From an uncultured Collinsella sp. (GTDB lineage Bacteria; Actinomycetota; Coriobacteriia; Coriobacteriales; Coriobacteriaceae), in the NCBI GenBank assembly GCA_900554325.1, contig USHA01000046.1, positions 1-16,956 on the forward strand: a stretch of DNA of 16,956 bases. The letters run 5' to 3'. Below, in pieces: positions 1 to 7,229 of this stretch (position 1 is its first letter; every line of letters begins with the position of its first letter). Under the pieces are notes generated by a model. The model had not been told where the DNA came from. It saw only the letters and a program-made list of their open reading frames with translations, and made no database searches. Both the position numbers and the translations under genes were made by a program.

Positions 1-54
1 ACGCCGTACGGCGTGCACAGACTGTTCAAAGATATTTTGGCCAGCAGCGCCTGA
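1..54 (+). CDS. C-terminal tail of an upstream gene (partial, unidentified)
   Basis: Frame 1 is open from the first base and ends with a TGA at 52-54, giving the tail TPYGVHRLFKDILASSA. I do not recognise the family. It contains no Cys, Trp or Gly-rich core that would mark it as a modified-peptide precursor, but only 17 residues are visible. It lies 102 bases upstream of the start of the ABC operon on the same strand. It could be an earlier gene of the same operon (regulator, peptidase or precursor) or an unrelated gene. The frame could also be open by chance over so short a distance. Confidence 0.35.
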   Translation, partial: TPYGVHRLFKDILASSA

Positions 55-156
55 GGGGCGATGTGGCATTGCAATATGGGGGGGCGAACCGACGTTACCT
101 ATAACCCCGCACAATTGCCATGTCGTCCCTTTTTATTGACGGGGAGGATGTCGTCC

Positions 157-1077
157 ATGCGGGAAGTCCCAGTTGAATTGCGTGCCATATCCAAGAGATA
201 TGGCGGGTTTGAAGCGGTTAAATCAGTCTCGTTCTCTTTAATGGAAGGCGAGCTGTGTGCACTCATTGGGGAGAATGGTGCCGGCAAGAGCACGTTAATT
301 CGATTGATCACGGGGCTTTCGGAGCCATCGTCAGGAACGATCTCGATGTTTGGGCAAACCGGGAGACGTGAAATACGGAGCTGCAGGGAAAGGCTGGGTT
401 ATATGCCCGACCTCAATGCTTCGTATCCTAATCTGACCGCGCGAGACAACTTGGTCGTTCGCTGTATTGAGTGGGGGCTTCCCACCGATCGTTCCATCGA
501 CGGTGTGTTATCAACCGTCGGTTTGGGGGAGGCCGGCGGGAAGAAAGTGAAGAACTTCTCAATGGGAATGAGGAGGCGTCTCGATCTGGCCATAGCGTTG
601 CTGGGCGATCCGGAGCTGTTGATCCTGGACGAGCCGACAAACGGCCTGGATCCGATGGGGATAGTCGAAGTAAGAAAAATCCTTACGCATCTTAACAAAG
701 ATCAAGGTAAAACGATTCTCGTATCCAGCCACAATCTTGAGGAGATGCACAAGCTGGCAACTGATTACCTCTTCATAAGTCATGGTCGCCTCATTCGAAG
801 GATGACCGCACCTCAGCTGGAAAAGTCATGCCGCGGTGGTTTCGTGTTGCATGTGGACGATCTGGAGCGAACGAGATCGGTTCTCGGAGATGAGACCTCA
901 CATTCTTTTCTGCCGGACGGCAGCGTCCTTATGCGCTATGAGGAGAAAAAGGAAGGGCGGGGCATTGCAATCGAAGCGCTCTCGACCGCAGGTGTGAGGG
1001 TTGCGGAGGCGTATTCTCATAGGAAGAGCCTTGAGGAGTTTTATTCGGAGCTCATCGGTCGAGAGAGCGAGCTGTGA
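157..1077 (+). CDS. ABC-2 type transporter ATP-binding protein (BcrA/LanF-like)
   Basis: This is the nucleotide-binding subunit (306 aa) of an ABC-2 type membrane transporter. Walker A GENGAGKST lies at residues 38-46, the degenerate signature FSMGMRRR at 134-141, Walker B LLILDE at 154-159 and the H-loop His at 192. A roughly 90-residue C-terminal extension follows, as in BcrA/LanF-type self-resistance ATPases. The frame is open back to an ATG at 61, but the ATG at 157 is the best start because GGGAGG (142-147) lies nine bases before it. An ATG at 148 abuts that Shine-Dalgarno sequence too closely. The stop overlaps the next start (TGATG). Together with the two permeases it probably forms an immunity or extrusion pump for the peptide product of this cluster. 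That role is inferred from context, since similar ATPases also act in bacitracin resistance and other export. Confidence 0.88.
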   Translation: MREVPVELRAISKRYGGFEAVKSVSFSLMEGELCALIGENGAGKSTLIRLITGLSEPSSGTISMFGQTGRREIRSCRERLGYMPDLNASYPNLTARDNLVVRCIEWGLPTDRSIDGVLSTVGLGEAGGKKVKNFSMGMRRRLDLAIALLGDPELLILDEPTNGLDPMGIVEVRKILTHLNKDQGKTILVSSHNLEEMHKLATDYLFISHGRLIRRMTAPQLEKSCRGGFVLHVDDLERTRSVLGDETSHSFLPDGSVLMRYEEKKEGRGIAIEALSTAGVRVAEAYSHRKSLEEFYSELIGRESEL

Positions 1078-1895
1078 TGAAACGCGAGTTCATCTCAGCT
1101 TTTCGGAGCGAGGTATGGTTGCTCGCCAGGCACCCGGCGACCGCTCTGATGATTGCGCTTGCGGCTGTGCTGTATGTGGTTGCGGCTGCGACTTCGTCTG
1201 AGGTGCTGATCATGGTCGCCGGTGATGACCCGTATACGCTTGGAGGGGCTATAGGTTTTATTGGAAACCTAGTGGATGCAGGGGACGTTTTGGGCTCTGT
1301 TGCCCGGACGTCTTTTGCGTCTACAGTGGTCTGGATTCCGGTGACGATTCTCTACGCGGTTTACGCTACGTCGAGAGACTTTGAATCCGTGGCTTACGCC
1401 GTATCGAGATCGCGAGGGGTGTCGCAGGCGGCGATTGTGATCACGAAGCTGTTGGTGAACTGCACTCTGGTCGGTGCCGTGTATCTTCTTTCTACGACTG
1501 CGCTGTATTTAACCAAGATGGCCCAATGGGACGTTGGGGCCTCGTGCTCAGGGTTTGCCCAATTTGTATCGATTGCGCTGATGATCGCGCTGCTGCTCAT
1601 TTCGATGTACGCCGCTACCTTCGCCCTGTATTTGCTCACGAGGAGTGTGGTGGCGAGCAGCGTCGTTGCAATAGCGGTTTCGACATTTATGATGGTGTGG
1701 TTCCCAAGTACATACGGAAGCGGTCAGCCCAGCTTGCTGCTCATGCTCTCGCCCGTGTATTACCTGATGAACCTGTGTTCCCTGAGTATGCAGAATGTTG
1801 GTGTAATTCAGGTTTTGCTGTATGCGGGCGGCACTGTGCTTGTGTCGGTTGGAGTTGCGCTCGTCTCGCTATTTGTAAGGACGGCGGTTCGATGA
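1077..1895 (+). CDS. ABC-2 type permease subunit 1
   Basis: A 272-aa integral membrane protein with about six hydrophobic segments, near residues 20-40, 80-100, 125-145, 160-185, 190-208 and 240-260. This is the usual topology of LanE/LanG or BcrB-type permeases. No conserved motif beyond the membrane segments is evident, so the assignment rests on topology and on the tight coupling to the ATPase gene. Either the ATG at 1077 (TGATG overlap with the ATPase stop) or the GTG one codon earlier could start it; the ATG is preferred. The stop overlaps the following permease start as ATGA. The two permeases with one ATPase match the three-gene LanFEG arrangement for self-protection against a secreted peptide. 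Confidence 0.8.
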   Translation: MKREFISAFRSEVWLLARHPATALMIALAAVLYVVAAATSSEVLIMVAGDDPYTLGGAIGFIGNLVDAGDVLGSVARTSFASTVVWIPVTILYAVYATSRDFESVAYAVSRSRGVSQAAIVITKLLVNCTLVGAVYLLSTTALYLTKMAQWDVGASCSGFAQFVSIALMIALLLISMYAATFALYLLTRSVVASSVVAIAVSTFMMVWFPSTYGSGQPSLLLMLSPVYYLMNLCSLSMQNVGVIQVLLYAGGTVLVSVGVALVSLFVRTAVR

Positions 1896-2680
1896 ATCTT
1901 GGGATGTCGGTCAGGGCGGAACTGTTCCGCGCAAGGAGAATGAAACTCGCCGTGATAATAGCGCTGATGTATTTGGGCATCGCGGGGATTTATGTGTTTG
2001 CCGGGTCCGGCGCATGGGTCTCCGCAGGGGGAGAGGGCCAGTTCTTTGGCTTTTCCGCCGATCCGGGCTATCTTTTCTCGATAGGGGTTGGGCCAACGGG
2101 TATCTCTTCCTGGCTAAGTGTCGTCTCCATGGCGCATACGGTGTTCTTCCCAATCGTCTCTGTTGTTGTGGCGGGGACGCTATTCGGTGATGCGACGAGC
2201 GTGTCGGCAAGGGGAGTTTCGATTGCTCGGGGCTTCCGCAGCTGGCAGCTGTTTGCGGCAAAGACATTGGCTTGCGAAGTGTATACGCTGTGCCCCTACA
2301 TCGTGTTTACTCTCGGTGTCGCTGCGGTCTTTGCCGTGTGCTCCGGAAGCGGTCTAGACAGCCTTACGGTTGGTAATGTGACCTCGGCACTCCTGTCGAA
2401 TATCGTTATAGACGCCGCTTATACGCTGATGGTTGCGGTTGCATATGAGGTGTTCAGGATCAGATCTCTTGTGTCGGGAGCCTTGCTGGTCGCAACGTTC
2501 GCGGGCCTTGTTATCGCGATGAGTTTCCCAACCGTTTTACCCCCGGTTCACATGGCTTATTGGATGAGGGCGTGCGGGGCTGCCGGCGGGACGGTCCTGA
2601 TGGCTGCATGCGGCCATGCGGTCATCGTGTCGCTCGCATGTCTATTGCTGCTTTCGTGCAGTTTTTATCGAAGAAGGTAG
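1892..2680 (+). CDS. ABC-2 type permease subunit 2
   Basis: A 262-aa membrane protein with a short cytoplasmic N-terminus followed by about six hydrophobic helices, the last ending near the C-terminus (CLLLLSCSF). It is probably the partner of the preceding permease in a heterodimeric channel. The open frame extends far upstream (to about 1526), but that stretch is a shadow of the first permease. The start chosen is the ATG at 1892, which overlaps the previous stop by four bases (ATGA) and has AAGGA at 1877-1881. A 66-base gap, the only real one in the operon, separates it from the radical SAM gene. No sequence motif identifies a substrate. Confidence 0.78.
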   Translation: MNLGMSVRAELFRARRMKLAVIIALMYLGIAGIYVFAGSGAWVSAGGEGQFFGFSADPGYLFSIGVGPTGISSWLSVVSMAHTVFFPIVSVVVAGTLFGDATSVSARGVSIARGFRSWQLFAAKTLACEVYTLCPYIVFTLGVAAVFAVCSGSGLDSLTVGNVTSALLSNIVIDAAYTLMVAVAYEVFRIRSLVSGALLVATFAGLVIAMSFPTVLPPVHMAYWMRACGAAGGTVLMAACGHAVIVSLACLLLLSCSFYRRR

Positions 2681-2714
2681 TGCGCTGGCGTATGCGCAGC
2701 GTCTGAGGGTCGAT

Positions 2715-2750
2715 ATGGATTTGATTGGAAATGGAGATGGTGCGAAGTGA
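2715..2750 (+). other. Possible 11-codon leader ORF coupled to the radical SAM gene
   Basis: An ATG at 2715 preceded by GAGGG (2705-2709, spacing 5) opens an 11-residue frame, MDLIGNGDGAK. Its stop TGA overlaps the GTG start of the radical SAM gene (GTGA, 2747-2750). This geometry would allow translational coupling. It is too short to be a credible RiPP precursor and may simply be chance. Confidence 0.2.
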
Positions 2751-4045
2751 AACTGTCGCAATTTAATGTGGTGCATGAACATAACGGAAGTCTTCTTATC
2801 ATGAATGCGCGAACCGGCGGCATCCTGTCGTTAAATCCGGAATACGCGCAGAAATTCAAAAGGATTCAAGAAGGGGACGTTCGGGATGCCGATGATCTTG
2901 TCGCGGAGCTGATAAGGGGAGGCATCCTAGTCAATGAGGAGAGGGACGAGCTTGGGGAGATCAGGTTGCAAAGTCGCGCCGCGCGCTTTGCGAATACTGC
3001 TCTGTCCCTTACCATTGCGCCAACGATGGCTTGCAACTTTTGCTGTCCCTACTGCTATGAAAAGGGACAGGCGTACACGACGATGGGCGAGGAGGTTTTG
3101 ACACAGCTCTCCAAGTTCGTGAAAGATTACTATCCTGGTATCGCAAGTCTCTCAGTTGGATGGTACGGCGGCGAGCCTCTGCTCGGAATGAAGATGATCG
3201 AACGGATTACGTCGGATCTGAAAGATGTCGTGGGGCCAACGTGTGAATATTCCGCATCGATAGTGACAAATGGCTATCTGCTGACGCCTGATGCTGCAAG
3301 GAGGCTCGCGGCATGTGGTGTGACGAGCGCGCAAGTGACTATAGATGGATCGAAGTCGGATCACGATTCGAGAAGGATTCTTCACGACGGAAGCCCTACA
3401 TACGAACGTATTCTCAAGAACGTCAAAGAGTGTGCCGACATCATCGATATTTCGATAAGGAGCAACGTCGACAAGACCAACATCGAGGCCGCTCAAGAGC
3501 TATTGGATTATCTCGAGCTAAATGGCCTGATGAATAAGGTTCACTTCTATTTAGCCCCTGTTGACGATATCAATCAGGTATGTGCGAACGACAGCCACTG
3601 CTTTACTGTAAAAGAGTTCTCGTATGAGGAGACTGAGTTTTATAAAAGGGCAATTGCGCGGGGCTTCAAAGTTCAACCTTTTGGTGGGACGAATTTCGGG
3701 ATATGTTGCGCCGTTGGAATCAACTCGTACGTGGTTGATCCCGTCGGAGATTTGTATAAGTGCTGGGATGACATTGGAATGAAGGAGCGGAGGGTCGGAA
3801 CTATTTTCGAGCCGCCAATGTTGAGCAAGAACATGATTAACTGGATGGCATATGAGCCGGATGACCCGGAATGCCAAGAGTGCTTTGCTTTTCCCATGTG
3901 CATGGGAGGGTGCCCCAACCACGCCTTAAACGGTGAGGGGAAACGTTGCGTCTCCTTCCGGTATGATGCCGAGCAAAAAATGCTGCTCTCCCAGATGATG
4001 AATACGGCAAAACGGGGTGCGGGGCAAAATGAGGCTGATGCTTAA
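2747..4045 (+). CDS. Radical SAM/SPASM peptide maturase
   Basis: This 432-aa enzyme should cleave S-adenosylmethionine at a [4Fe-4S] cluster and install a radical-based crosslink or other modification in a ribosomal peptide. The radical SAM motif CX3CX2C is C96, C100 and C103, with an extra Cys at 99; YGGEP follows at about 140-144. The C-terminus is a canonical SPASM domain binding two auxiliary clusters: C321, then GX4C ending at C339, then C376-X2-C379-X5-C385-X3-C389, and C401. Residues 1 to about 80 resemble the small PqqD-like leader-recognition region often found at the front of such maturases (inferred). It starts with GTG, preceded by GGAG at 2733-2736. It overlaps the downstream exporter gene by 17 bases, so the two are coupled. 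The exact chemistry (sactipeptide, ranthipeptide, C-C crosslink or epimerisation) cannot be decided without the precursor. Family membership is secure; a peptide substrate is very likely. Confidence 0.93.
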   Translation: MKLSQFNVVHEHNGSLLIMNARTGGILSLNPEYAQKFKRIQEGDVRDADDLVAELIRGGILVNEERDELGEIRLQSRAARFANTALSLTIAPTMACNFCCPYCYEKGQAYTTMGEEVLTQLSKFVKDYYPGIASLSVGWYGGEPLLGMKMIERITSDLKDVVGPTCEYSASIVTNGYLLTPDAARRLAACGVTSAQVTIDGSKSDHDSRRILHDGSPTYERILKNVKECADIIDISIRSNVDKTNIEAAQELLDYLELNGLMNKVHFYLAPVDDINQVCANDSHCFTVKEFSYEETEFYKRAIARGFKVQPFGGTNFGICCAVGINSYVVDPVGDLYKCWDDIGMKERRVGTIFEPPMLSKNMINWMAYEPDDPECQECFAFPMCMGGCPNHALNGEGKRCVSFRYDAEQKMLLSQMMNTAKRGAGQNEADA

Positions 4046-5663
4046 TCTCTGTAGAAAATATATACTGGGCGGTCGATTCTACGCCTATCTTGTCGTAACA
4101 GTTTTGGTCGGGCTGCTTGCGCTTGCGGGTCCCTTTCTTACCGGCATAGTGGTAAACCGATTGGCGATGCCGGCCAGCGCCGATCTTGCCGCCGTTCTCG
4201 TTTGTTGCCTTATTTTGGTTGCGGTCCAAGCGGTTCGAGCGGGACTAGTGTATTGCTCAGAGATGCTGTACATCAACCTTCAGTCGCATGCGGGGTTCGG
4301 CTTAAATGCGGATACGCTTGAGCACGTGAAGCACCTTCCCCAGGCATTCTTCGAGGGCTTCAACGCGTCGTATTATAACCAGCAAATCAATCACGACGCT
4401 AATGACCTTGTCATCTTCGTAATCAACTCGGTTGTGGGGGTTTCAAGCAACGTTATCACCCTTTTGTCCGCCCTGTTTGTTCTCGGTAGCCTGAATATCA
4501 AGTTGAGTGTGGTCTGCCTTGTTCTTGCGGCAGCGAGTGCCGCTTTTTATGCGGTTTCACGCGCAAGGCTGTTTGAGAGAAGTTTTGACGTACAAGAGCA
4601 GAGCGCGAGGTTTTTTTCCTGTCTACAAGATCAGTTGGAGAAAGTTGATTTCATCCGCAAACATGCTTTGTTCGATAGGTCCCGCGCTGTACTGGTCGAA
4701 GCTTTTAATGGGCTCTATCCAACGATGAGAGCAAATCAGGAAGTAGGGTCTAGATTTACCTTTGGCAACGCGTTGGTCGCTTCCGCCGCTCAAGGATGTC
4801 TTCTTGCTGTGGGCGCGGTTGAAGTGATGGGCGGGAGACTGTTGCCTGGTTTTCTCGTGACTGCTGTTGGATATTATTCGAACTTAAGCTCAGCGGTACA
4901 GTATTTGTTGGGCTGGGGAAGGGATTACCAGACTAATCGCGTATGCTATGAGCGGCTGAAAAGAATTTGGGATGTCCCGGTGGAAGCGAATGGCAAATTG
5001 GCGCTTGGTCCGATTGAGGAAATCCGTCTAGAGAACATCAAGCTACGTTATCCAGGGGCGGAAAGGGTCGCGTTAAGCATTGAGGGGCTCGCGTTTTCCA
5101 GGGGTCGGCTATATGGAATCTCGGGGCCGAATGGTTCGGGGAAGAGCTCGCTGCTGTCAGTGATATTGGGGCTATATCCAGATGACACAGAAGGGGCCGT
5201 TCGCTACAACGGGGTGTCACAGCGTTGCATCGATCGATATGCATTGCGGCGGTGTCGAGTCAGCATTACGGAGCAAGAACCCCCTATCGTTGAGGGGACG
5301 ATTCTCGATAATCTTACGCTGCTTTCTGATGATTACGAGATGGATAAGCTGAATCGGATGCTTGTCATATTGGGGCTAGACGAAATGGTTGCTTCTGTGG
5401 AGAACGGGGCAACGGCGATGCTTGACGGCGGGAAAGGAGGGGTGTCCGGCGGCGAGAAGCAAAAGATTGCAATTGTGAGACAGCTGTTGAAATCGCCGGA
5501 CGTTATGCTTTTTGATGAACCGACCTCAGCACTTGATGCGAAGAGTCGAGGCGCGCTGATCAAATTGCTTCATGAAATTAAGAGAGACCATATTGTAATC
5601 GTTGTCACTCATGACGAGGAGATGCTTGCCGCCTGTGACGAGGTCATTTCGACGGCTGGATGA
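4029..5663 (+). CDS. ABC exporter, fused membrane and ATPase domains, no C39 peptidase
   Basis: A 544-aa half-transporter in the B-family export fold. The membrane domain covers about residues 1-300, with clear helices near 18-40, 52-75, 128-155, 158-178 and 248-290. The ATPase domain covers about 330-544, with Walker A GPNGSGKSS at 366-374, Q-loop Gln at 416, signature VSGGEKQ at 472-478, Walker B VMLFDE at 492-497 and H-loop His at 528. It probably works as a homodimer exporting the modified peptide. There is no N-terminal C39 leader peptidase domain, so leader removal would need another protease. The ATG at 4029 is preferred, although the frame is open to a GTG at 4017. It lies inside the end of the radical SAM gene with only a weak ribosome-binding site, which suggests translational coupling. 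It is the last intact gene of the operon. Confidence 0.88.
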   Translation: MRLMLNLCRKYILGGRFYAYLVVTVLVGLLALAGPFLTGIVVNRLAMPASADLAAVLVCCLILVAVQAVRAGLVYCSEMLYINLQSHAGFGLNADTLEHVKHLPQAFFEGFNASYYNQQINHDANDLVIFVINSVVGVSSNVITLLSALFVLGSLNIKLSVVCLVLAAASAAFYAVSRARLFERSFDVQEQSARFFSCLQDQLEKVDFIRKHALFDRSRAVLVEAFNGLYPTMRANQEVGSRFTFGNALVASAAQGCLLAVGAVEVMGGRLLPGFLVTAVGYYSNLSSAVQYLLGWGRDYQTNRVCYERLKRIWDVPVEANGKLALGPIEEIRLENIKLRYPGAERVALSIEGLAFSRGRLYGISGPNGSGKSSLLSVILGLYPDDTEGAVRYNGVSQRCIDRYALRRCRVSITEQEPPIVEGTILDNLTLLSDDYEMDKLNRMLVILGLDEMVASVENGATAMLDGGKGGVSGGEKQKIAIVRQLLKSPDVMLFDEPTSALDAKSRGALIKLLHEIKRDHIVIVVTHDEEMLAACDEVISTAG

Positions 5664-5789
5664 TTATCGGATTGTGGCGTTGAAGACCAAGAAACTTGAA
5701 ATGGCGTGGGCTCTGGGTAGGTCTCCACGGGTACGCCGTCGGTGCTGTACTCGACCGCCCGGCAAGAAGGTTTTATAGCGTGTTTCCCC

Positions 5790-5834
5790 AGAGAGGTCCC
5801 TTTGTCCGGTAGTGGCGAGGGGAGCCTCTCTTTT
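5790..5834 (+). terminator. Possible terminator downstream of the RiPP-like operon
   Basis: AGAGAGG (5790-5796) and CCTCTCT (5825-5831) pair around a 28-base loop in which TCCC and GGGA can extend the stem imperfectly. A short T run (5831-5834) follows. It sits about 130 bases after the exporter stop. The loop is large and the T run short, so efficiency is doubtful. I see no gene in the remaining part of 5664-5935. Confidence 0.3.
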
Positions 5835-5935
5835 GCTCACCTCTTGCGGCGGAGGGGGACACCATGCGCCTATGCAGGACAAACTGCGCGTTCTTGTCGA
5901 ATGATGGGCTATGTGTAGAGATGATGGTCTCGGGT

Positions 5936-6400
5936 AGAGCCCGTGTCGCGCTCGGCTGCGATGAGCCAGGCAATTCAATCTTCATCCGGGAGGGCCTTGG
6001 CAAGACAAGCAGGGCGAAGACCTTGGCGACGTTCGGGAGCCGTGTGGCGCCCGGCTCCACGCTCATCCACGACATGGAGCCGGGCGCCACACGGCTCCCG
6101 TCAACAATCTGTCACTGAAGAGCCAGCGCTACAACGCGAAGCTGCTCAAGGGCGTTCCCGACGGCCAGAACCCGCTGGGGCCCGTGAACCGGATGCGCTA
6201 CTTCATGCAGTGCTTCCTGAGGTCTCATCCCGGCTCCAACCGGGACGACATGCGGGGCTGTGGCTATGAGTCCGCCCGAGGACAAGCTTGAGAAGGTCGC
6301 GATGGTGCTCGATCGGGCAATGCGATACCCGAAAACGCTCAGGTTCAGGCAGTTCTATGCAAGAAAGCCCAGTTCAGATGAGTTCGACGAGCAATATTTA
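5936..6400 (+). pseudogene. Decayed IS1595/ISXO2-like transposase
   Basis: Three successive frames encode pieces of one DDE transposase. Frame A (about 5936-6079) reads RARVALGCDEPGN, then RVAPGSTLIHDME, the segment carrying the second catalytic Asp. Frame B (about 6100-6260) reads VNNLSLKSQRYNAKLL, then NRMRYFMQCFLRSHPGSNRD. Frame C (about 6266-6400) reads MSPPEDKLEKVAMVLDRAM, then KTLRFRQFY. This is the order expected for the ISXO2-like (IS1595-family) domain. The first break coincides with a 26-bp inverted repeat; the second loses several codons between DDMRG and MSPPEDK. The N-terminal zinc-ribbon half is not recognisable upstream and no terminal inverted repeats were identified, so the element cannot move. 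A well-spaced Shine-Dalgarno (GGAGGGGG, 5851-5858) precedes an ATG at 5864, which opens an 84-codon frame (5864-6118) running into frame A. The rest, 6401-6560, holds no gene I can support. Confidence 0.75.
6034..6100. repeat. 26-bp perfect inverted repeat inside the transposase pseudogene
   Basis: Bases 6034-6059 and 6075-6100 are exact reverse complements, separated by 15 bases. The left arm encodes the family-conserved GSRVAPGS. The right arm sits where the family normally encodes something like RAHNAL between HDME and VNNLSLKSQ, and it shifts the frame. The right arm is therefore best read as a copy of the left arm on the opposite strand, as produced by replication template switching at a quasi-palindrome. 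Confidence 0.85.
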
Positions 6401-6560
6401 TCAACACAGTGCAAGGGGGGATTATATTTGTATTTCATCCGTGTTGAGCTTCACACGGTGCGCGACTCATCGCAAACTGGCGGGCGCAGCGGAAAGAAAA
6501 CCGACTGCAGACGAACGATCGATATCGGGAGCAAATAGCCACCGGATGTTTTTCGGTCTC

Positions 6561-7229
6561 CTACGCGTCGACCTCCGCGATTTCTTCTGCGTCTCGCCAA
6601 GTTGAAAGGAGCGATGTCGAAAACTCCTTTTCGGTTAGCGTCAAGACATCCTTCACGCAAAAACCTTTCAATTTGTCAGGAAGCCCAAAACGCGCTTTTT
6701 TCCTAATCGAGCTGGCAACCCGCTTCAACGCGGTCTTGTTCTTGTCCTCGTTGTATACCAAAACAAAGACGCAGTGCTCGCGAAACCATCTCGTCCTCTT
6801 TCCCCACAGGTCCGAGCAGATCAAAACGCTGTCCTTGCACTTCTCGATGAGGGCGTCCCTTTGGCCAAGATTGATACCAAGCTCTTCGTCATCCTTGGGA
6901 TTGAGCCTCTTCCCCAGCGTCTCCTTCAGACTGCCGTTTTTAAATTCGACTAGATATAACGTTTCCCGATCGCAATACAGCGCATCGGCGGAGCGCGGGA
7001 GTTGCATCCACCTATTGACCTTCTTGCAGTAGCATTCTTTAACAGAGTCAAAATTGACAACAGGCAAATCGTCATCCACAAGAGAGACGCTCCCGTCTCT
7101 GGATGTTTTGGAGATGGTCGACGTGCAGTCCCTTAGGATACAGGTCCTGCAACGGGAGCAACCATCGCTGCCATCTGGCACCACGGGAGAGTTCGGATGA
7201 GGGCAGGAGGCGCACAGGTCGCTACTCAA
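6561..7229 (-). CDS. Cys-rich PD-(D/E)XK-like nuclease candidate, partner of the AAA ATPase
   Basis: A 222-aa protein. Residues 6-35 hold six cysteines (C6-X2-C9, C24-X2-C27-X2-C30, C35), probably a zinc-binding or iron-sulfur module. C66 and C68 follow. Residues 82-97 read D82-X12-E95-X-K97 (ADALY, then LYLVEFKNG), the spacing of a PD-(D/E)XK nuclease core, with E65 a possible additional metal ligand. The rest is charged and helical, with no membrane segment. The start chosen is TTG at 7229, because AGGAG (minus strand of 7237-7241) lies seven bases before it; the frame could also begin at TTG 7259. The gene overlaps the ATPase stop by eight bases (TTGAGTAG), so the pair is translationally coupled and was probably maintained as a unit. 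The likely role is the effector nuclease of a defence module. I cannot place it in a named family; the nuclease call rests on one motif. Confidence 0.65.
   Translation of the reverse strand: MSSDLCASCPHPNSPVVPDGSDGCSRCRTCILRDCTSTISKTSRDGSVSLVDDDLPVVNFDSVKECYCKKVNRWMQLPRSADALYCDRETLYLVEFKNGSLKETLGKRLNPKDDEELGINLGQRDALIEKCKDSVLICSDLWGKRTRWFREHCVFVLVYNEDKNKTALKRVASSIRKKARFGLPDKLKGFCVKDVLTLTEKEFSTSLLSTWRDAEEIAEVDA

Noticed and set aside
1526..1891. N-terminal extension of the second permease
   Set aside because: It is the out-of-frame shadow of the first permease; the ATGA overlap and AAGGA at the 1892 start explain the real gene.
5701..5778. 25-residue Arg- and Cys-containing ORF (MAWALGRSPRVRRRCC and on) as the missing RiPP precursor
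   Set aside because: It has no ribosome-binding site, a very basic composition without a leader-like segment, and lies in the degraded region past the exporter.
5864..6118. Cys-containing 84-residue ORF as a RiPP precursor
   Set aside because: Its second half is recognisable transposase sequence (GCDEPGN, RVAPGSTLIHD), so it is part of the broken IS1595-type element.
6438..6457. Hairpin CCGTGT/ACACGG as a terminator for the minus-strand nuclease gene
   Set aside because: The stem is only six base pairs and no T run follows on either strand.
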